Shown: positions 13,001-23,935 of the stretch, one piece after another | Layout of the letters: each line of letters opens with the position of its first letter | Numbering within the stretch: the stretch's first letter is position 1 | Made by a program: the position numbers and the translations under genes | Assembly (NCBI GenBank): GCA_021014325.1 | Contig: CM037472.1 | Location: forward strand, 3,038,001 to 3,102,000 | Direction: 5' to 3' | Length of the DNA: 64,000 nt | Origin: Plazaster borealis | Lineage: Eukaryota; Echinodermata; Asteroidea; Forcipulatida; Labidiasteridae | The notes under the pieces: model-generated | Seen by the model: only the letters and a program-made list of their open reading frames with translations | Databases searched by the model: none | What the model was told of the DNA's origin: nothing

Positions 13001-13440
13001 AAAGACCAAGTCTTGCATAGAAATGCCTTTATAAAACAAGAAACTTATAACAGAACTTACAACAGATCATACAGGATAGATAGAGAACAGAGCTGGCCAA
13101 ACAAGCAAAGCAAAAGCAACTAGGATATAACAAGAATGTAAAATCATATCTTGAGAAACTCACAGAAACTCCTTGCAGATGATGTGTAAGTTGTAAAGAT
13201 ACATTATGTAGTTCAGGAGTAATTAAGTCATTACATTTACATTCAATTCAACATTAAGAAAACATAAATTTAAGAACTGGACACCTGTAACAATATAATA
13301 ATGGCAACTTGCAATAACGATTTGAAATATAGGTTTGCAAAATGTTAAATGTGAATATTTACCTCAAGTGAACTTACAAAATTGATTTTAACATCTACCC
13401 TCTACTTAAACCAAATCTGGGTAAAAAGAAATGAGATATT
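10044..13440. other. Intergenic DNA, no gene seen
   Basis: Open frames here show no conserved motif. There is a poly-C tract at about 11656-11668 and a C-rich 'CCCCCGCCTCC' segment at 11240-11295 resembling those at 57950-58100 and 59880-59970. The frame at 11959-12228 is anonymous. Confidence 0.45.
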
Positions 13441-13464
13441 TAACCCTCCTATACTTGGTACCAT

Positions 13465-13800
13465 TTTCCAGCGAGTTGACCAACCATTTGAAACCATTCA
13501 GCTGCACTGGTTGTGTATGTTATTTGGCACAATTGTGCCAAGAATACAACGGTGTATATGTTTGAATTTTACATAGAAGCATTCACCACATGATATATTT
13601 CAAGTTGCGATGACATAGTTTATCTACTATTCAAAACCACAGTGGGTAAAGATATTGAATGGTCACACAGTAGGAGGGTTGACTATGTACTGTGTACATG
13701 TAGATGCAATCACCACATGATATCATATTGCAAGCTGGCATAGTTTATCTGTAATTCAAAACCACGGTAGATGATCAGACAGTAGGTGGGTTTAAAAAAC
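13465..13800. repeat. Two diverged copies of the ATTCACCACATGAT repeat
   Basis: Motifs ATTCACCACATGATAT, AGTAGGAGGGTTGACT and ATATTGAATGGTCA recur with about 125-bp spacing. The same family forms a fourfold array inside DGLUCY intron 5 (18560-19210). These copies lie just beyond the 3' end of that gene. Confidence 0.7.
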
Positions 13801-14254
13801 GCAATTCAGAGGAAAAATAGATTATCTTGAGCTTCACGCAATCAGCCTTGGCATGTAATTACCCCAATACATTCAATCATTCAATGGTACCAACTAAACT
13901 TCCCATGCATTCAAACAGTACACACTGGTACCTTAACTCATCCATGAAAAAAAAACAGAAAAAATTGCCTGACAAACAAAACCTTGTACGGTGTTTTTAA
14001 ATTCCACTTTCTATGTCACTAAAATGGATGAAAAAGCGGAAATCAGCTGCTCATTTGAAAAGTTGCATGCCTGCATGAAACTTGATAATATTTAATTGCA
14101 TCAAATCTGGCGTTCCTGCCTTACTTAAAACTTCCATCAAAGCTCAATTGAAATTTTACACAAATATCCCAAGAATCTCACCCCATATAAAACTATATAT
14201 CTGTTTGTAACAAGAGAACAATTATTCATTCGTATAGATTATAAAAAATATAAT

Positions 14255-14265
14255 TTTATTTTATT
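14255..14265 (-). promoter_or_regulatory. Candidate poly(A) signals of DGLUCY
   Basis: Two overlapping AATAAA hexamers occur on the minus strand about 340 bases after the DGLUCY stop codon. If used, the 3' UTR would include the perfect hairpin at 14369-14539. Confidence 0.4.
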
Positions 14266-14424
14266 GGAATACAAATTACTCTGTCTGCTCACCTTGATTA
14301 AACTCAGAAAGAAGATATCAGCTGATTACAATTGAGTAGGATTTGAAACTTTGCATGGTGGAAATACGATATGGAAAGGTTTGCGGTAACACCATGTAAT
14401 GACTATCTCTAAATGAGTTGGGGT

Positions 14425-14440
14425 GGTTCTGAAAAGAACC
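14425..14440 (-). promoter_or_regulatory. Histone mRNA 3' stem-loop-like element (left arm)
   Basis: Identical stem-loop on the other strand, because it lies in the mirror arm of the inverted repeat. This copy reads in the same direction as DGLUCY and lies within its presumed 3' UTR. Confidence 0.65.
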
Positions 14441-14467
14441 GTTGGTTTCAAAGAAGTTGAAACCAAC

Positions 14468-14483
14468 GGTTCTTTTCAGAACC
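14468..14483 (+). promoter_or_regulatory. Histone mRNA 3' stem-loop-like element (right arm)
   Basis: GGTTCT-TTTC-AGAACC has the six-base-pair stem and four-base UUUC loop of the histone mRNA 3' stem-loop, preceded by AACCAAC and followed by ACCCCAA, close to the metazoan flanking consensus. In histone genes this element binds SLBP and directs 3' cleavage without polyadenylation. No histone coding sequence lies next to it, and no clear purine-rich downstream element is seen. Confidence 0.65.
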
Positions 14484-14600
14484 ACCCCAACTCATTTAGA
14501 GATAGTCATTACATGGTGTTACCGCAAACCTTTCCATATTGATTACAATTGGTTTACTTCAGTCCTGATTTAGATTCTACCACTCCCCGATTATCATCTT

Positions 14601-17600
14601 CTAGTTGTCTCCAATGACGCTAAGGATCTCTTGAATCTTCTTAGTGTGGACATCTTGAAATGACAGACCATCCACATTCCTGACGTCAGTCCCTGTCATG
14701 TCAAAGAACTCTTGGCTGATCAAGATTTCTAACATCTCCTCCTCCTAAAAAAAGTGAATATGACATGGTTCAGGACAGGTATGCCCACAGTTTGGGTCAG
14801 TTGTATTGATGTGGTTTGGGTCAGGTGTGCCCACAGTTTGGGTCAGTTGTATTGATGCTGTTTGGGTCAAGTGTGCCTACAGTTCTGGTCAGTTGTATTG
14901 ATGTGGTTTGGGTCAGGTGTGCCCACAGTTCGGGTCAGTTGTATTAATGTGGTTTGGGTTAGGTGTGCCTACAGTTCTGGTCAGTTGTATTGATGTGGTT
15001 TGGGTCAGGTGTGCCCACAGTTTGGGTCAGTTGTATTGATGTTGTTTGGGTCAAGTGTGCCTACAGTTCTGGTCAGTTGTATTGATGTGGTTTGGGTCAG
15101 GTGTGCCCACAGTTCGGGTCAGTTGTATTGATGTGGTTTGGGTCAGGTGTGCCCACAGTTTGGGTCAGTTGTATTGATGTGGATTGGGTCAGGTGTGCCC
15201 TTAGTTTGGGTCAGTTGTATTGATGTGGGGGGGAGGGTGCAGTGATAACCATAAACCCTTACCCGCTCAACATCCGGCAATGCCTTTCTAAACCTCTCGT
15301 GCTCTTTATCCGTCGGTGGGTACCCAACGGCCCTCCTCCTGTACCTATCATGGATTGGGCACATACTGACTAGGTACAGGGCTGTAGCTAAGGCGTAACC
15401 ACCCCAGTTAGATACCCCAGCAGTCAGGAGGTAGTCTGAGGCAATGGCACAGGCAATTTTGGGACCGTTGGGAATGTCACGGTGGATGATATCTTTGACT
15501 TTACCCATGCCGAGTTCGTTGCCTCCATCTCCAATACCTTCAGAGTCAAAAAAAGTATAGGCTTTGTTTAATAAATTTTAGATTCAAGGAAGGTTACCAA
15601 AAATAAATTATAAAAGAGCACAAACCTGAAAGTATGTGAGTCCACTACACGAATAGCATGATTTAAGTTATCAAGAAGATGCTTTTCCAATGTCAATGTA
15701 CGCAAAAAAAAGCACCTTCCATAGCATGCTAGCAAGCTTTACAGTTGGCATACAAATAAACAGAATGGCTGGCGATCACGAATTAATACATGAGGCCTGT
15801 GCCATCAGCTCCAAACAGGCACAAGACGATCAAAGCTGCCACCGTTTTTATACATTGCTGGGATGCAATGTCACACTGGCTTTTCATACAGAAAGCACTG
15901 ACTATACAGTGTTTATCACACATCGGTGTAAGGGTATAAACCAAAATAATAGCTGTTATTTTTTTTTATCCCCGTCTTTCAAATGTGTAATCATAAATCA
16001 TCATTGGTCAAACATGCCTGTGGATGCATACAAAATGAATGCTGGGTGCAGGATGGTATGCCTACCCAGTAATGGCAGTAGTCACTTGAATTAGCTAAAA
16101 GAAATAAGCATGATGCTCACCTGTGGTATGGACCAATGGCATATCAGCAGCTGCCATGAATAACCAATCAACACCCCCAACAAGCTTGCTAACATCAACT
16201 GCCTTCATGGTGTAGTAGCGTCCATCCTCTGCCCTGCCTACTCTCTCAATGGCTAGGAGATGATCATACCGAGGGCTACCTCCCTTTGACACGAATGTCT
16301 TGGCCGTCTCTATGTTGTCTTCTTCTCCCTCAGGTGGGTACAACACCACAGGTATGGGGCTGTGAAGAACTTCTACAGTTCACAAAGATGATTTAAGAAA
16401 GAAGAAATTAATTAAGTCTAGCTAGAAAACTATAAGTAACAATTGATGATTTCAAGATAAGCATGAAGTAGTGCTTACAAATTTCTGCTATAAGGAAAGA
16501 AAGTCACGATACAACTAGGCAATATAATATTGTGAGGGAACAGGGGGTAGACTTGGTAAAGTTTACTGCACCAAAGACGCAGTGCGCATTGTGCGTTGCG
16601 GGGGGTGTTAGCGGGTGCATATAAGCGAGTAGCGCTGGGTTCCCGGGGCTGGTTCTTCTTATTGCTGTATTGCTTTAGAGCTCTAGTTCGGTGACCGTGC
16701 ATTGTGCGTTGGCATTGTGTTGAGACCAAATTGCGTGTTCCCACTGCTACTGTGTGCGCTATAATTAGCTTGTGGTTGAGCTGTGTGACCCGTTGTGTTT
16801 CTACGTTCAGCGGAAGAGATATAACGAGGTGGGTTTTTACTGTATAAGTGAACTTTATGTTATTGTAAGGCTCGGAGTTGTAGAGCGTGAATTGTGGAAC
16901 CTTTATCGGAGGCTGAAGCATTGGAAGGTTGTGTGAGTTGTATGCCGTTGAATACACGTTGGTGTAGAACGGCTGAGGTACGATTCAGTTGCGACCACTG
17001 TGCGGGCGACCCGGAGGTTTATTAGAGTAGCGCTGACGAGTTCTTTAGAGAGGGTTATTGTAAATCCGCATGAAGTTTCTATTGTGCAGACTGCCAGTCT
17101 GTGAGGGTTATTAGCATAATACAGTGTGAGGTTTACCTGTGTTTGGCAAGGCTAATTCCTAGCGCTTGGCCAACTGAGGTTGTACTGAGGTTTATGCTGC
17201 TTGCTATAATACTTGTTTGTATTTAGGTGAGGGTTATTCCCTTTACCTGGCTGTGTAATTACTGCTATTGTTAAGTGATTTATTGAACGTTTATGAGAAA
17301 TAAAACCATTGTTACTGATATTGGAGACCTGGTATCCTTGTGAGGTTTATTGAGGTTTCCGGTGATTGCTCTGATTCTAACTATTAGGAATATCATTCTC
17401 AATCGGTGGTAAACTTCCACCAAATGAACTGCCCATAGGCATAGCCGCCGTTCGTTATTGTCCCCCCCTTTTGTTTGGGTAGCCGCTCACCCTTGCGTAA
17501 GGTTAATAAATATTATTGGGGTTGGATAATCACCCTGGGTTGTGTCTGGTCTTCATCGACCTAGTCGCTGACTCGAGGGTGTCCCGCCACAATATTGACA

Positions 17601-20600
17601 TCAAATAGGAAAATCATTTATCCTTACTTTTTTCCACCAAGGTTTCCATCAATGTAGTCAAGGGTTCATAAAGCGTCTTATCAGCAAGCAAATCAACCTT
17701 CTTTCCAAGAGCTTGCAGCATCATGGCTATGGCAATGGCCCCCGGCGGCCCATCATCCTCATATGGATTCCTGTTATTGATGAAGCAGGGGAAGCCCGTT
17801 GTCACGGCAACTGATGAGGCGTGGGAGAGGCCAAGAGCTGACTTCAGGAGATCACCGGGCACAACAAGGTTTCCGATGTTCCTGTTGCCTATCAGTGAAA
17901 AAGGAAATGTTAAGTACTACTTATTCAGGTCACACAAAAATGGCATGTGAAATGGCCCTTGCTCCCTGCCAAACCATCCTCATCAGAAAGTCAGACAGTT
18001 TTAATTCTTCCAAAAGTCTCTCAAAACAGACTGGTTTTCTAATCTGTAGCCGTGTGGTTGTTGTCATTTGGTGATTTTGTCAACACCGCTGCTGCCACTG
18101 TCACCATCATTAGTTTGTGATGGTGTTGGTTTCGTTGTAAATGTAGGTTGTGGCTGCTGTGGATTTTGGTTGTTCAGTTGTTCCTTGTTCTGTTTTTGCT
18201 GCTGCTGCTGCCACAGCTATTGATGTTGTTGTCATTGTCTTACTACTTTTATTAATCCAAAGCCAAATTTAAGATTACCCCAAACTGTGAGATTGATTAT
18301 TACCTAAATCTTCAGCCATAGCGATCTCTAACTGTTGAATCTTTCTGACGACGGCTTCACTGGTCACACTAGCCCAGTAAGGTTTCTCACACAGAGGAAT
18401 GACTTTAGGGTTGTCTTCTGGGCTGTCTGGATCAACGGATTTATCATCAAGGTCTGTCAGGGCGTCTGAGATGTACATGCTTCCCGGATAGTGGGAGAAA
18501 GCTATCGGACATTCTAAAACACAAAGCAAATGGAAACATTTCAAAATGATTCAGCAAGTTGACCGACCATTTCAAACCATGCAGTTGCATGAGTTGTGTA
18601 TGGTGCACAACTGTGAACAGATTTATGTGTGTACTGTGCAGATGCATTCACCACATGATATCATAGTGTAGGCTGGCACGATTCAAGTTATCTATCATTC
18701 AAAATTAAAGTGAATGATATTGAATGGTCAGACAGTAGGAGGGTTGACTGTGTACTGTGTAGGGTGTAGGGTCGTATAGATGCATTCACCACATGATCGT
18801 ATTGAAGGATGGCATGGTGTATCAATCATTAAACACCACAGTGGATGATATTGAATGGTCACACTGTAGGAGGGTTGACTGTGTACTGTGTAGGGTGTAT
18901 GGTTGTGCATTGTGGCACAACTGTGCACAGAACTATCTGTGTACCGTGTAGATGCATTCACCACATGATCATAATGTAGGCTGGCATGGTTTATCAATCA
19001 ACACCACAGTGGATGATATTGAATGGTCAGACAGTAGGAGGGTTGACTGTGTTCTGTGTAGGGTGTAGGGTTGTGCATGGTGGCACAACTGTGCACAGAA
19101 CTATCTGTGTACTGTGTAGATGCATTCACCTCATGATCATACTGAAGGCTGGCATGGTTTATCAATCATTAAACACCACAGTGGATGATATTGTATGGTC
19201 AGGCAGTAGGATGAATAAAAGAGAGGATCAACTCACTCAGAGACAAAATGGCTTCTTCTCCAGTAACACCACAGGCCCAGAAGACAGGAACATCTCCTTC
19301 TTGAAAGTTCAGCGGATCACAGAATTCTGGCTTGGTTATGTCAGATATCCCAATCAAATCTGAAATTCAAGAATAGAAATTATTCAAAAATGTGTAAATA
19401 TACAAGGAGTGCTATTTTGTAGAGTCAGAGACGACCTGAGACTTAAGACTTGCTTTGTAGACTCTGTTAATTCTTAAGAAACACTAACCTGGATCTCCAA
19501 TATGTATCGGGGCACCATGGTTCCGAGTCAGAGGTAGAGTTACACGGAATGCCGTCTCGACAAGCTCCTTTGGGATTGGTCTCATGGATACAACTAAATG
19601 AGCTTTGAATGGTGCAACAGGATGACACATCACACCAGTCTAGAAAACACAACATGATTAATATTGTTTAGTAAGGTTTAGTGAGATCGACCATTCACAT
19701 GAAATATCCCTCTACGAGTTGTGATGGTTTGAGAAAGATCTCCTGGAGGTGCTACATCTCTAAAGTTCAATCATCAGTATGCTCTGATCAAAGCTAGACT
19801 CTGATGCTGCTGTCAGTTCAATCATCGGTATGCTCTGATCAAAGCTAGACTCTGATGCTGCTGTCAGTTCGATCATCAGTATGCTCTGATCAAAGCTAGA
19901 CTCTGATGCTGCTGTCTGTATAAGTATTGTGGATTGTTCTGTGTTGCACATGATAGAGGGGATGCTGGAGGTTTCTATTGGTGAGAATAAGCTTGATGAT
20001 GCCTGCAGGTGGGAAAAATGGAACTGGAACTGAAAACTGGAACTGGATCTTAGAAGAAGTGTAAGGAGAGTGTGTGCTCTCTGAGCTGTGTCAATTGGAA
20101 ACCAGCACAGGATCGGAGTAGTAAGAATTGGGCCAAGAGTAGACATGAAGGTATATTTTCTACCTCCATGGGTAGACTGAAGCTTAGTTATAGCTGACCT
20201 AATAAGTCTAAGGGGAATGTACTGAATCCATCAAGACCAGCAAAACCAGAGGATGGATTGCAGTGATTTTGATAGACTGACCAAAGACAACAAAGTATTA
20301 TAAGGGATAAATCTTACCCTGTATGCGCTTATGCAACAATTTTGCTCCAGGTTTCTTAAAGGTACGCTGGCTGTGAGTAAAGCTTTGTCAAAGGAGAAGC
20401 TGCATCCCTGGTAGAAGAAGACAAAGTCTTTCAGGATCTCCTTGAAGCCGAGAAGGTTCTTCACTGTATGGGTGACTTTACCTTCTTCAATGATGTTGTA
20501 AGCTGGCAAGTCTGTTCTGTTGTAGTAAAAGGCGAAATGTTTAAAATTCACTTATGATAGAAAAAACTAATTTCACTTTGAGGCATCCTACGCTGTCAGG

Positions 20601-21993
20601 CCTACCTTTAAACTCTATTGTTCTCGGTTCAAAGACAGTCTCAGACAATTTGTTTCAGTCCTTATCTGATGAGTGTACACAGATTTTTCTCATATGGTTT
20701 CTTCTAAAGATCTCTTCACATCAGCTGGGGCATAACTAGACATTTTTATATTGGGGGGGTGGGGGTAGGCGGGGGCAAAGAAAGTATGTGTTGGGTTTTT
20801 TTTGGGGGGGGGGGTTTGTGTTTTTGTGGGTTTTTTTGTTGTTTGTTTGTTTTGTTTTTTTGGGGGGGGTTGTGGGTTTTTTGGGGGGCTATTACTCTTT
20901 TATCGATCCTACATTGGGGGCCTCGGTGGGGGGGGGGGGCAATGATTCTGACTGCCCCCCCTCTTTGAAAATTTGTTAAGTGCTATGTTTAGAAATTTAG
21001 CCAAGTTGTAGACTTAAGTTTACATTGTATCCGTAACTTGTAACAATATTTTACATTGTTCCCGAAACTGGTAACAGTATTTCTAATGAAAAAATTAAGA
21101 CAGTATGATTTGTAGAGAAGTCTCAGGATGTCGGGAGTTTGGCGCATTTTCCTGGAACCTTCCTCAAAAAATTGGTCTATCACATGTTAGCAATCGGACT
21201 ATTTTTGTTTTGGGTTTTAATTTTTCCTCCTCAATACATAAGACCTCTTTACCTGACATCCGAATCTGTTTGAGTGATTCCCGGTGCTGTAACTTGACCG
21301 ATTTCAGATTGATACAAAACCGGAAGGGCTCCTTTGTTGGCGGCACAGAACTTTGCAAAATCTTCAGCTACAGTTTTTTCCAGTACTACTAGATTGGTCT
21401 GTCCATAGCCTGCCAGGAGCAGAAATACAACAAATCAAGATGTCATTGTAAAGAAACTGTCCTGAAAAATGTTGTAAGGGGTTGGGATGAGTAGTGAAGT
21501 TTTACAATTGTTTGACAACTCATTATGCTATGTAAAATATCCAACCTGCTGGGCTCAATTTCACAAAGCACTACGATTCATTATTTCCAGTGACTGTATT
21601 GTGACAACACTTTGCTTCATAACCATTAAAACTGACACAAATTTTAGGATCAACCTCTAGGCCCACAATTTCACATAGCTGCTTAAGCACAACAAGTAGC
21701 CAAACAACAACATTTTTATGCTAACCAGAATTAGGTTACCAGCCAAAATACCATTTCACATGTACTATATCTGGTATCCTGCTCATTTTTGCTTAGCGGA
21801 AAATTGCAATATTTTCTGCCTCAAGCAGCTCTATGAACTTGGGCCCAGCAGCTCTTTCTTAAACAAAGCCCTATAGCTTCCTACCTTGACACATTCCTCC
21901 AGTACTTTCCCTGAAGTAGTGTCCAGAACGGAATGCTTTTCTTGCCACTTCTGGCAGGGCGTTGCAGAGTGCTTCCCTGGTTGGAACTGACAT
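14601..21993 (-). CDS. DGLUCY: D-glutamate cyclase, complete ten-exon gene
   Basis: The enzyme family converts D-glutamate to 5-oxo-D-proline, in vertebrates in mitochondria. Coding exons in order: 21885-21993, 21253-21409, 20318-20516, 19489-19639, 19237-19359, 18304-18513, 17628-17888, 16121-16372, 15263-15537, 14601-14744. Every intron is GT-AG and the phases join without a break: 1881 nt, 626 codons plus stop, close to the vertebrate length of about 616. The N-terminal DUF1445-type half (about residues 1-240) shows YGQTNLVVLEK, MCHPVAPFKAHLVVSMRPIP and HYPGSMYISD. The C-terminal DUF4392-type half (about 320-626) shows VPGDLLKSALGLSHA, TTGFP, DGPPGA (about 362), GIGDGGNELGMGKVK (about 488) and AGVSNWGGYAL. 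The start ATG 21993 has an in-frame TAA 21 bases upstream if unspliced. The first exon (ARKAFRSGHYFREST) resembles bacterial family members, and no clear mitochondrial presequence is visible; an upstream exon could supply one. Confidence 0.95.
14766..15229. repeat. 46-bp minisatellite, about ten units, DGLUCY intron 9
   Basis: The unit contains GGTTTGGGTCAGGTGTGCCC then ACAGTTTGGGTCAGTTGTAT. Copies differ by a few substitutions in an alternating higher-order pattern (ACAGTTCTGGTCAG versus ACAGTTTGGGTCAG). The array fills almost the whole intron between exons 9 and 10. Confidence 0.9.
16620..16625 (+). promoter_or_regulatory. TATA box of the putative LTR
   Basis: TATAAG within GTGCATATAAGCGAG, about 90 bases inside the LTR. 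Confidence 0.35.
17299..17304 (+). promoter_or_regulatory. Poly(A) signal of the putative LTR
   Basis: AATAAA in GAGAAATAAAACC, about 290 bases before the LTR end. Confidence 0.35.
18560..19210. repeat. Approximately 170-bp tandem repeat, four units, DGLUCY intron 5
   Basis: GATGCATTCACCACATGAT recurs at about 18642, 18778, 18952 and 19119, each followed by TTGAATGGTCA(G/C)ACAGTAGG and GGGTTGACTGTGT motifs. Open frames here are repeat artefacts. The same family is at 13465-13800. Confidence 0.85.
19764..19918. repeat. 51-bp minisatellite, three units, DGLUCY intron 3
   Basis: Three near-identical units contain TATGCTCTGATCAAAGCTAG then ACTCTGATGCTGCTGTC. The 51-base length is a multiple of three, so a minus-strand frame reads through as a 17-residue repeat (TAASESSFDQS), but it lies in an intron with no supporting splice sites. 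Confidence 0.9.
20752..20960. repeat. G/T-rich low-complexity tract, DGLUCY intron 2
   Basis: Long G and T homopolymers alternate (runs of up to ten or more G). The glycine/phenylalanine-rich open frames across it are composition artefacts. Confidence 0.85.
21660..21846. mobile_element. Foldback element with GGGCCCAA...GCTGCTTAAG ends, DGLUCY intron 1
   Basis: The left end GCCCACAATTTCACATAGCT is inverted at the right as AGCTCTATGAACTTGGGC. Related ends occur at 29088, 36554 and 36934, so this is a dispersed family of short inverted-repeat elements. Confidence 0.6.
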
Positions 21994-22504
21994 GATGGCG
22001 ACACTCTGCCTTTAACTGTTTGGCGATACAGACAAGGTATACTTTAGGCTATTATTGAACATTTAAATTTTTGATTTTTAGTATGACATTCTGGGGCATT
22101 TGGGGGGGATGCAAAATAGACACCACCCCCCCCCCAAAAAACAAAAAAAATTGTTTTTCTTTTGAGCTCCAGTTGGCATTAAGCCATTTACAAGTTAGAT
22201 TTTAATAAAAAAGAGATTTTGCAAGTCTATGGACATGTACAGATGTGGATACATCAACACTTTGTGCGTTCAAGTGATGTGCAACTGCGGCATCCATGGG
22301 TTTTTTTTAAACAGATACTGTTCTGAAGGTTTTGGTTTTATTTTTGCCCAAGATTAAAAACATTTCCCACGGCAAGGGTGTCATACATGACATACATGTA
22401 GATAGAAAATGTGTAGTCATTTAATGTGTGAGTGAAACAAATTTAAAAATGCAGTGTAAACAGGGTGTCTATTTGCTATGCTTGTTGGAAACCTTATTTA
22501 TTTA

Positions 22505-22905
22505 ATTATTTGTTTATTTCTTATTTCAACTAGGTAGCCCATTCAGTGGTAACCAGTCTCCTATGGGTCAAAGCATGTGAGACACAAACAAAAATTAAAC
22601 AATAAGAAAAGACACAAACTTTTTACATGCGCTTAACGTTAGGCCTTAAACCCAATCCAAGTGGGTCCGAAAAACGAACAGTTAAAAAAGAAACTTTATT
22701 TATTAAAAATTTTATTTTTTTCTTATTTCAACTGGGCGGCCCATTCAGTGGTAACCACTGGTCTCCTGTTATAAAGAGGTTTTTTCCTCCAAACACAACC
22801 CATAACTTTTTGTTCTTGTCACTCTTGAGTGAATGCCTTATACCCATTCCAAGTGGCTCAAAAAAACGAACAGTTCAAAAAGAAAATCCCATTCAATCAA
22901 ATTCT
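22505..22905. repeat. Diverged direct duplication, about 190-bp unit
   Basis: CTTATTTCAACT(A/G)GG...CCCATTCAGTGGTAACCA and the following CCAATCCAAGTGG(G/C)TC..AAAACGAACAGTT occur twice, about 190 bases apart. Confidence 0.7.
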
Positions 22906-23044
22906 CTAAAGTAACAAAAATGTGTACACAAAATGTTTTTGGATTTGTTTTGCTCCCAAAACCTATCCAACGTGAACCTATAACAGCCTAGGCCCGACCC
23001 ATAACTCTATTATCATGAAACAAAATCTGATGCGCATCCAATCA

Positions 23045-23440
23045 TGGATACCATTATCCGGGCTCGAATTTGGGGGAAAAATCAACAAGACCGCAGGACT
23101 TGTAGCTCAGAATCTTTACTGGACCAGGATTGTATTTACAAGACATCAAAATGAGAAGAGACTAGAATCAAAATGAGAACACAGTTCTATCCTCTAAACT
23201 GTTTTATTTGAACAAACACTAAGAGAAGATTTATCTCGTCTGTTTTATGGGTGATACTCAGCAGGATTGAAAGATACTTTGTGAGACCCAAACTCAACAT
23301 TTGAACATCATTCTTTTGAGACAAAGATGTTGAATTGAAAAAAAAACAAGACCACTGGACTTGTCCGGTCTTGAGTTTACTGGCCCGACACTGAAATCAC
23401 TGGCCTCGGGCCGGTAGTCCAGTGTAAAATTCGAGCCCTG
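23045..23440. repeat. Dispersed GGCTCGAATTT...CTGGACC repeat, copy A
   Basis: The left end GGGCTCGAATTTGGGGG and right end AAAATTCGAGCCC are inverted. Inside are GACTTGTAGCTCAGAATCTT, TACTGGACCAGGA and GGCCTCGGGCCGGTAGTCCA. Related copies are at 23715-23935, 32885-33310 and 37405-37557. Confidence 0.6.
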
Positions 23441-23714
23441 CGTTGTCGCATCTGTATCCGTACGCTTGCGAAACCTCTCTGTCTTCATGTACAACGACTT
23501 GATTGGTCAGAAGTGAATACTCAAGTTGGATTCCCAATACTAATAAAGACAGTGTTACTCTACTCTATCACACACTCTGGGGCTAGCTTTTGTAGGCCTA
23601 TAGCAATCTCCAGTATGGACAAAGCCATTCAGAACTATGATGTTTGTTGCCTTATAAAAAACTACCCAAAACCTTGCCCCAATCCTTGTGACAAATAGCA
23701 CAAATAGCTCAAAG

Positions 23715-23935
23715 TTGGGGGTAAAATCCACAATACCGCAGAGCTTATAGCTCAAAACGTTTTACTGGACCAGAAATAGTTTTAAAAGACCAGAATCAAA
23801 ATGAGAAAAAAATATATCTCATTTGTCTTAAGCCAAAGAGTAAGTATATTTCGATCCTTAACAGAATTGAAAGATATTTCTCAGACTCAAAGTCAACATT
23901 TGAACGCCATATGTCATAGGCCCTATGTAGTTTTA
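23715..23935. repeat. Same family as 23045-23440, copy B
   Basis: Shares AATACCGCAGAGCTTATAGC, TTTTACTGGACCAGAA and TCAAAGTCAACATTTGAACG with copy A, in the same order and orientation. Confidence 0.6.

Larger units (their letters stand above)
14369..14539. repeat. Perfect 83-bp inverted repeat with 5-base loop
   Basis: Arms 14369-14451 and 14457-14539 are exact reverse complements over all 83 bases; the loop is AGAAG. The structure lies in the DGLUCY 3' UTR on the minus strand. A 12-base direct repeat TGATTACAATTG flanks the segment (14323-14334 and 14540-14551). This suggests that 14335-14539 was inserted with a 12-bp target duplication, 34 bases of it being unpaired. Each arm carries a histone-type stem-loop, listed separately. 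Confidence 0.95.
16531..17591 (+). mobile_element. Probable solo LTR in DGLUCY intron 7
   Basis: A 1.06-kb segment starts TGTGAGGGAACA and ends TGTCCCGCCACA, giving an imperfect TGTG...CACA inverted end. It is flanked by ATAT (4 bp); a 5-bp AATAT duplication fits if the last base is assigned to the flank. Inside, in the plus direction, a TATAAG box (16620) is followed about 680 bases later by AATAAA (17299), as in an LTR with a promoter and poly(A) site. No internal retroviral-type coding region accompanies it, so recombination to a solo LTR is inferred. It lies 36 bases past the exon 7 donor and is antisense to DGLUCY. Open frames within it have no recognisable protein. Confidence 0.55.

Noticed and set aside
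14766..15229. CRISPR-like array
   Set aside because: Units are contiguous without unique spacers and lie in an intron of an animal gene, so it is a minisatellite.
15690..16094. 134-codon plus-strand frame
   Set aside because: It lies in DGLUCY intron 8 on the opposite strand, with no recognisable motif.
16475..16957. 160-codon minus-strand frame
   Set aside because: It overlaps the left border of the putative LTR and flanking intron, and no protein motif is visible.
18180..18240. CTG-type triplet repeat expansion
   Set aside because: Only a few imperfect GCTGCTGCTG units occur; nothing beyond ordinary intron sequence.
19760..20146. Repeat-containing minus-strand protein frame (TAASESSFDQS)
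   Set aside because: The repeat is a 51-bp minisatellite in an intron; coding would require splice sites that are not evident.
20759..20979. Hydrophobic Gly/Phe-rich open frames
   Set aside because: They come from G and T homopolymers within a DGLUCY intron on the opposite strand.
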